Source: Echinostoma caproni (lineage: Eukaryota; Platyhelminthes; Trematoda; Plagiorchiida; Echinostomatidae). Taken from it: a DNA stretch of 11,079 bases. Of this stretch, positions 7,290 through 11,079 are shown piece by piece; the stretch's first letter is position 1; each line of letters begins with the position of its first letter. Made by a program: the position numbers and the translations under genes. The notes under the pieces are model-generated. The model ran no database searches, was not told where the DNA came from, and was given only the letters and a program-made list of their open reading frames with translations. Where the stretch lies: the NCBI GenBank assembly GCA_900618425.1, contig UZAN01047903.1:8770-19848 (forward strand), written 5' to 3'.

Positions 7290-7394
7290 CTTGGGTCGCG
7301 CTCATAGTTAAGGCTACGCTGATCAAGCGGTTTGAACTACCGTCAATGGCAGGTTCCAGGCTCCCCGGTTCGACATTCGAATCCGACTACTGCC
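7290..7394 (+). repeat. tRNA-like (SINE-head) sequence, degenerate
   Basis: On the plus strand TAGTTAAGGCT (7305 to 7315) fits the Pol III A box at 10 of 11 positions. About 51 bases later GGTTCGACATTCGAATCC (7367 to 7384) looks like a B box, GGTTCGAATCC, expanded by seven bases (CATTCGA). Upstream GGGTCGCGCTCATAG resembles the D-arm side of tRNA-derived SINEs. I cannot draw a proper acceptor or anticodon stem, so it is not a functional tRNA gene. It differs from the SINE copies at 3066 and 10632 and would be a second family. The 3' end is undefined. Confidence 0.5.
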
Positions 7395-9319
7395 ACACAT
7401 TTGTGATAATAGACAACTTTGCTGTAGCATCACTCAGTACCATCATCCATCCTATTAAGCTGCATATCTTCTATCACTGCAAGTTCCAGGGTTATGGATT
7501 TCGGCTTCCATAGGTATTCCTGATCAAAGGGATCCGCTCTTACCGTTTGACACACCACTATGCTATCTTTAAAAACCCAGTGATCTACCATTTCAGTTTA
7601 TATTTTCAGAATACCCAACATGGTGCTAACATATATACACTTTTCACTAATTTTTTATTTAGAGTTTCCTTAGTTCTATTTACGTCGAATAGCTTCGTGA
7701 TCCTCATGAATGTAGATGTTCTTGATGAGATCCTATGAAATCCGATCCTCATGGATTTCGACAACTTCTACGTGTGAATAGTATCGGGCATCCTTATACT
7801 CTTCCGCCATATTTTTATTATTAGCATCCTCCACCGGCTGCTATATCTGACGACCTCAGAATGAAAACTATCGCCAGTTCTCCCCTTACCGTAACTTCTT
7901 GTAACTCTAGAGCATCTTTTCTTAATGTATATTTGTTTGGTCTATGGCTGAATTAGACATTTGACGGATTACTCATTGTTACGAATCTACAGGGCTCTGC
8001 TGTATTCAGTTTTGGTTATTCACGGAAATACCAGATGGAGCACAAAAATTTGTGTCCCTCTTGAGACACAGGCTGCATCGAGAATCATCTTTTCCATCCC
8101 AATCGTTCGACCCTGATTACGTTATCTGTTAGTTGGTAAATAAATCGATTTGCTACATCTGTTTCGTCTTCTCATATAATTTTGTCAAACGTTCTGTTCA
8201 GGTTTTGATGTTTTTGAATGTTACTGTGTTTGTGAAAGAAAACAATGCTGGTGTTTGGATTCCTAACAAACAAGGCCTCAGGGTCCTTCATAACAGCTCT
8301 AGCCTTATTCGGTTAGTGATCAGAGGTGATACCTGACTAGGTACTTCACGAACACAAATTGTTGTAAGGCTCATACGAATGCTCTGTGTTTCATCACGAT
8401 GGGTTCCTATCTAGGTCATCCATTAAGCACAGTGTAGGAATCCTCAAATTTATGCTATTAGCTTAAGCGAACTTCGTAACCATCAGAGATTGCATCTTTC
8501 AATACACCGCGGTTCAGATCAAGTTCTTTACAAGTGACAATTCATCATTAATTCTAGCAAAGTAATCTGCGGATACTATGAAGTTGCGAGAGCTATATTT
8601 TCAGGTTCATCTGGTTTGGTGGGACTTTTAAATATCGAAAGTCTGCTTGTTTTCGCTGGTTCTTACAATGCTTATAATTTTGGCATCTTTATACTCTTGT
8701 CGGAATCCGTGTGACCGGACACGGGCAAAGCTTTACAGCTCGGTTAGTGTCCGAAAATAAGTAAGGTAAATCGGCTCCATTAGCGATTGTATTCTATTTG
8801 ATAACCCTTATGAATTACTACCGATAACGATTCAACAACAGCCGCCTCGTACGCGAAACAATGCAGAATGGTAAACCAGTGCAAACATTGTATTTGAGCG
8901 TAAAATACAACAATATCGCACGGCGTTTTGAACTGTCGAGGTGGCAGTATGTCAAATCGACGCGTGTCAGCGCTCGGTAGAATAAGAATTTGATGAAACA
9001 GGGTCACTACTGGATCGATACTTATTTGCGACAGTCAGTTAATTGCCAAAGTTTTATATGCCCGGATCGACTAGCGTTGCATGTCTTTTTAGTGCCAAAG
9101 TGAAGAATGAACTAAATTATCAGGTTGCACCAAACTTCCCGTGATCAGCTGACTAATTAAACTGCCAAAACGTTTGTGCGCACAGGCAATTTCCTTTCAA
9201 GATGGTTTATTCTGTAGTTGGCCAGTTGCTATTTTCACCGTAGTCTTTGAATATGTGACCATTTCTGGTAATATTCTCTCAGTTCCAACCACAGAGCTCC
9301 GATTCGCTCTATTCAAATG
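7395..9319. other. AT-rich intergenic DNA, no gene recognised
   Basis: Open frames such as plus 7547 to 7738, plus 8133 to 8336 and minus 8780 to 9007 are short and match no family that I know. A small hairpin, CCGTGT (8707 to 8712) with ACACGG (8719 to 8724), and an isolated AATAAA (8139 to 8144) are the only signals seen. The right end may include the 3' tail of the retroelement fragment beginning at 9320. Confidence 0.45.
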
Positions 9320-10551
9320 CGACGGATCTTGATGAGGTCTCCAGTTGTTCACCCCTAAAGCCCTGACAAGAGAGGTCAGGGATGTTATCCAACATCAGTT
9401 CGATCCTCTCATCTTCTCTTAAGCGCAAGACATGAGCGAACCACATAATCTGTACATGTATTTGTTTCACGATGTAGCGCCAAACACTGTCAGAAAGTTT
9501 GATTTGTCAGAAGGCTTGAAGAATGACTTTTGGACACAGATGATTGATTACCTCAAGCGTGTGAATATCTTCGATGATTTGACCGTCTAGGTTTCGCAGT
9601 TGTTTAGAGAATGAGCTCAAACGTTCGTCCTAATCGATTTCGTTTTTGAATCGTTCGACGCTCTTTAGTTTTGAAGTCTCTTCAAACATTTTCGATTCCA
9701 GCGGCTGTTCAAATTTTTGTGTGTGGGAGAGCATTAGATACCCCCAAGCGCCTGAAGAAGGAATTAGCCCTAGTTGGTTTCCGTTTCGGTGATGTAATGT
9801 AAGTGGCATCGACGGGATTGTTGTTATATCCACGTTGATCTCAAAGGCATTAGTGACCGTGATACCATTCGCACAATCATTTACCTACCACAGTTAGGAG
9901 AAGGTATCGAACATTAACCCAACATTATCGATGTGATCGATGCCCGTTATGTAAAGTAACTTGAAAAGTACGATACTCGGTGAAAACCTGCTGCTGAGTT
10001 CAATTATCTGCGAATGTGAACAGAATGAAGAGGATCCCGTTGGTTTTGCTTAAAAAGTCGAGGCTCCTTACCACTCGTTCTGATTCAATATTTGATGTTT
10101 ATTGATGACCACCTAAGAAGATTCATTAGTTTGGTGCTATCCTTTTCGATCTCTATTAACTGGCAAAATGCCTTTGATGAACCAAGTTCGATATCCCCGA
10201 CGTACGACTGCTGGGATTTGTTCTCGTGTTTCCCAGTTCTTCAGAGTTAAATTTCGATCGATACAGCTTCTGTCTGGGCGAAACCTGTCCTGATTTTTCG
10301 TACCCGAAGTGACAAAGTGGTTTAGGATCATCCAAACGCAGATTTGGACAGCGATTTTGATCAAACTGATGTTCCAACAGTTCTCACAATATTTCTTGTG
10401 GGGCGGTAGCCAAACCTAGGTACTCCAGTCACGTAGGCCTGTTTGAATGTCCTCAATTTAACTGATCAGTTATCCGTTCGAATTGCCCGGTGCTTTAGTT
10501 TAAGGCAGTGCTAGAGGTAAATCATCTTCACCCGGAGTTTTATCATTTCTG
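9320..10551 (-). pseudogene. Decayed reverse transcriptase of another non-LTR retrotransposon lineage
   Basis: Read on the minus strand from right to left, the recognisable blocks are RNDKTPGEDDLPLALP (10504 to 10551, the KxPGxD strand), NCWNISLIKIAVQICVWMIL then KNQDRFRPDRSCIDRNLTL (about 10238 to 10380, matching the GISL...GFRPGRSCIDQIFTL block), DIELGSSKAFCQLIEIEKD (about 10146 to 10205, motif A with its Asp-containing AFD lost), SPSIVLF (around 9980, the SPxLFN strand), and IMWFAHVLRLREDERI (about 9400 to 9452, the C-terminal RWxGHVLRM block). Many frameshifts and stops separate them. The KTPGEDD and WFAHVLRL wording differs from the elements on the left, so it is a separate family or a very old copy. 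It has no endonuclease, as expected for a 5'-truncated LINE. A minus-strand frame at 9630 to 9833 inside it is unassigned. Confidence 0.75.
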
Positions 10552-10631
10552 ACGTTGATTGTCGGTGATTCGCAACTGGTCACATACAAAGTTGATGAAG
10601 AATACTTGGGTGGGTTGGGCGACTAACCTTA

Positions 10632-10911
10632 ATTTTAATTTTTTTTGATTACACATTTTGTGTGATAAACACCGGACGGGATGGAGCCCATAGTTGTGTA
10701 GACCTGCTATTCAGTGATGGAGATCAACAACCTAAGCCCCAGGATTTGGGCTGGCGAACTGGATAAAGCCCCACTAGTTTAGGTGTGGTATTGAGCCGGA
10801 TGGTAGCAAAGCTGCTGAAGTTGGGCTGCGATGGTGAGGTTCGAACCCTGGACCATGGGGTCTAAAGCATGCCGGTGACAGCGACTAAACCACTGCACCG
10901 CCGCCACCACC
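10632..10911 (-). repeat. tRNA-derived SINE-like repeat, copy B
   Basis: On the minus strand the head has an A box, TGGTTTAGTCG (10882 to 10892), and 34 bases later a B box, GGTTCGAACC (10838 to 10847), which is a perfect palindrome. This is the layout of a tRNA-type internal Pol III promoter. A body of about 190 bases follows and ends in an A-rich tail (about 10631 to 10650). It aligns with 3066 to 3330 and is the better-preserved copy. No tRNA cloverleaf can be completed, so it is a SINE head and not a tRNA gene. No target-site duplication is obvious. Confidence 0.75.
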
Positions 10912-11079
10912 CTTGAAATGGCTGTCTTCAATATACAACTCACTGTTCTATATTGCAGTAAGACAGTGCGACGGGACGAACGTTGCCCTAATGTTAAACT
11001 CATGCGTTCACTTCGCTCATCGAAGTCGACAAAATTTGAAGCTGTTTCAACACCTTTCGTTCTGTGAGACCAGTAGTGG

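Noticed and set aside
7290..7394. Functional tRNA gene
   Set aside because: A and B boxes are present, but no cloverleaf, acceptor stem or clear anticodon loop can be built and the B box is interrupted.
9630..9833. Independent 67-codon minus-strand gene
   Set aside because: It lies inside the decayed RT fragment between recognisable RT blocks and is probably frameshifted filler of that element.
1..11079. CRISPR array, bacterial operon or phage defence system
   Set aside because: No regularly spaced repeats, ribosome binding sites or bacterial gene families occur; spliced LSM6 and LINE remnants show a eukaryotic genome.

Overview
This window looks like nuclear DNA from a parasitic flatworm, most likely a digenean trematode (a schistosome or relative). 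Three things point there: a compact gene for the Sm-like protein LSm6 split by very short introns (53 and 39 nt), wreckage of APE-type non-LTR retrotransposons of the RTE/CR1-like kind common in trematodes, and tRNA-derived SINE-like repeats. Nothing bacterial is present: no operons, CRISPR arrays or prokaryotic signals. The organism call is an inference from these features.

Layout. Positions 1 to about 1990 (minus strand) hold the 5' part of a degenerate RTE-like retrotransposon: a 5' leader, an endonuclease domain that has lost its centre, the linker, and the start of the reverse transcriptase (RT), which runs off the left edge. Directly upstream in the same orientation, about 2012 to 2601 (minus), is a second fragment of a similar element carrying the RT palm and thumb but no start, so two pieces lie head to tail. 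A tRNA-SINE-like repeat (minus) follows at about 3066 to 3330. The AT-rich stretch 3331 to 6443 has no recognisable gene, but a convincing plus-strand 3' end (splice acceptor, three UGUA elements, two overlapping AATAAA hexamers) sits at 4915 to 5003.

The one intact gene is LSM6 at 6522 to 6850 (plus strand, three coding exons, 78 residues). It is followed by a plus-strand tRNA-like repeat near 7290 to 7394, then by about 1.9 kb with no identifiable feature. On the right, 9320 to 10551 (minus) is a heavily decayed RT of a different non-LTR lineage, and 10632 to 10911 (minus) is a second copy of the same SINE family seen at 3066.

Functionally, LSm6 is a core subunit of the LSm1-7 ring (mRNA decapping and decay) and the LSm2-8 ring (U6 snRNA). 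The other identified elements are retroelement fossils that show no sign of being able to move by themselves. I found no novel multi-gene system. The points most worth checking are the stop-free, frame-preserving 39-nt intron of LSM6, the head-to-tail retroelement junction near 2005, the SINE-like family, and the orphan 3' end near 5000.
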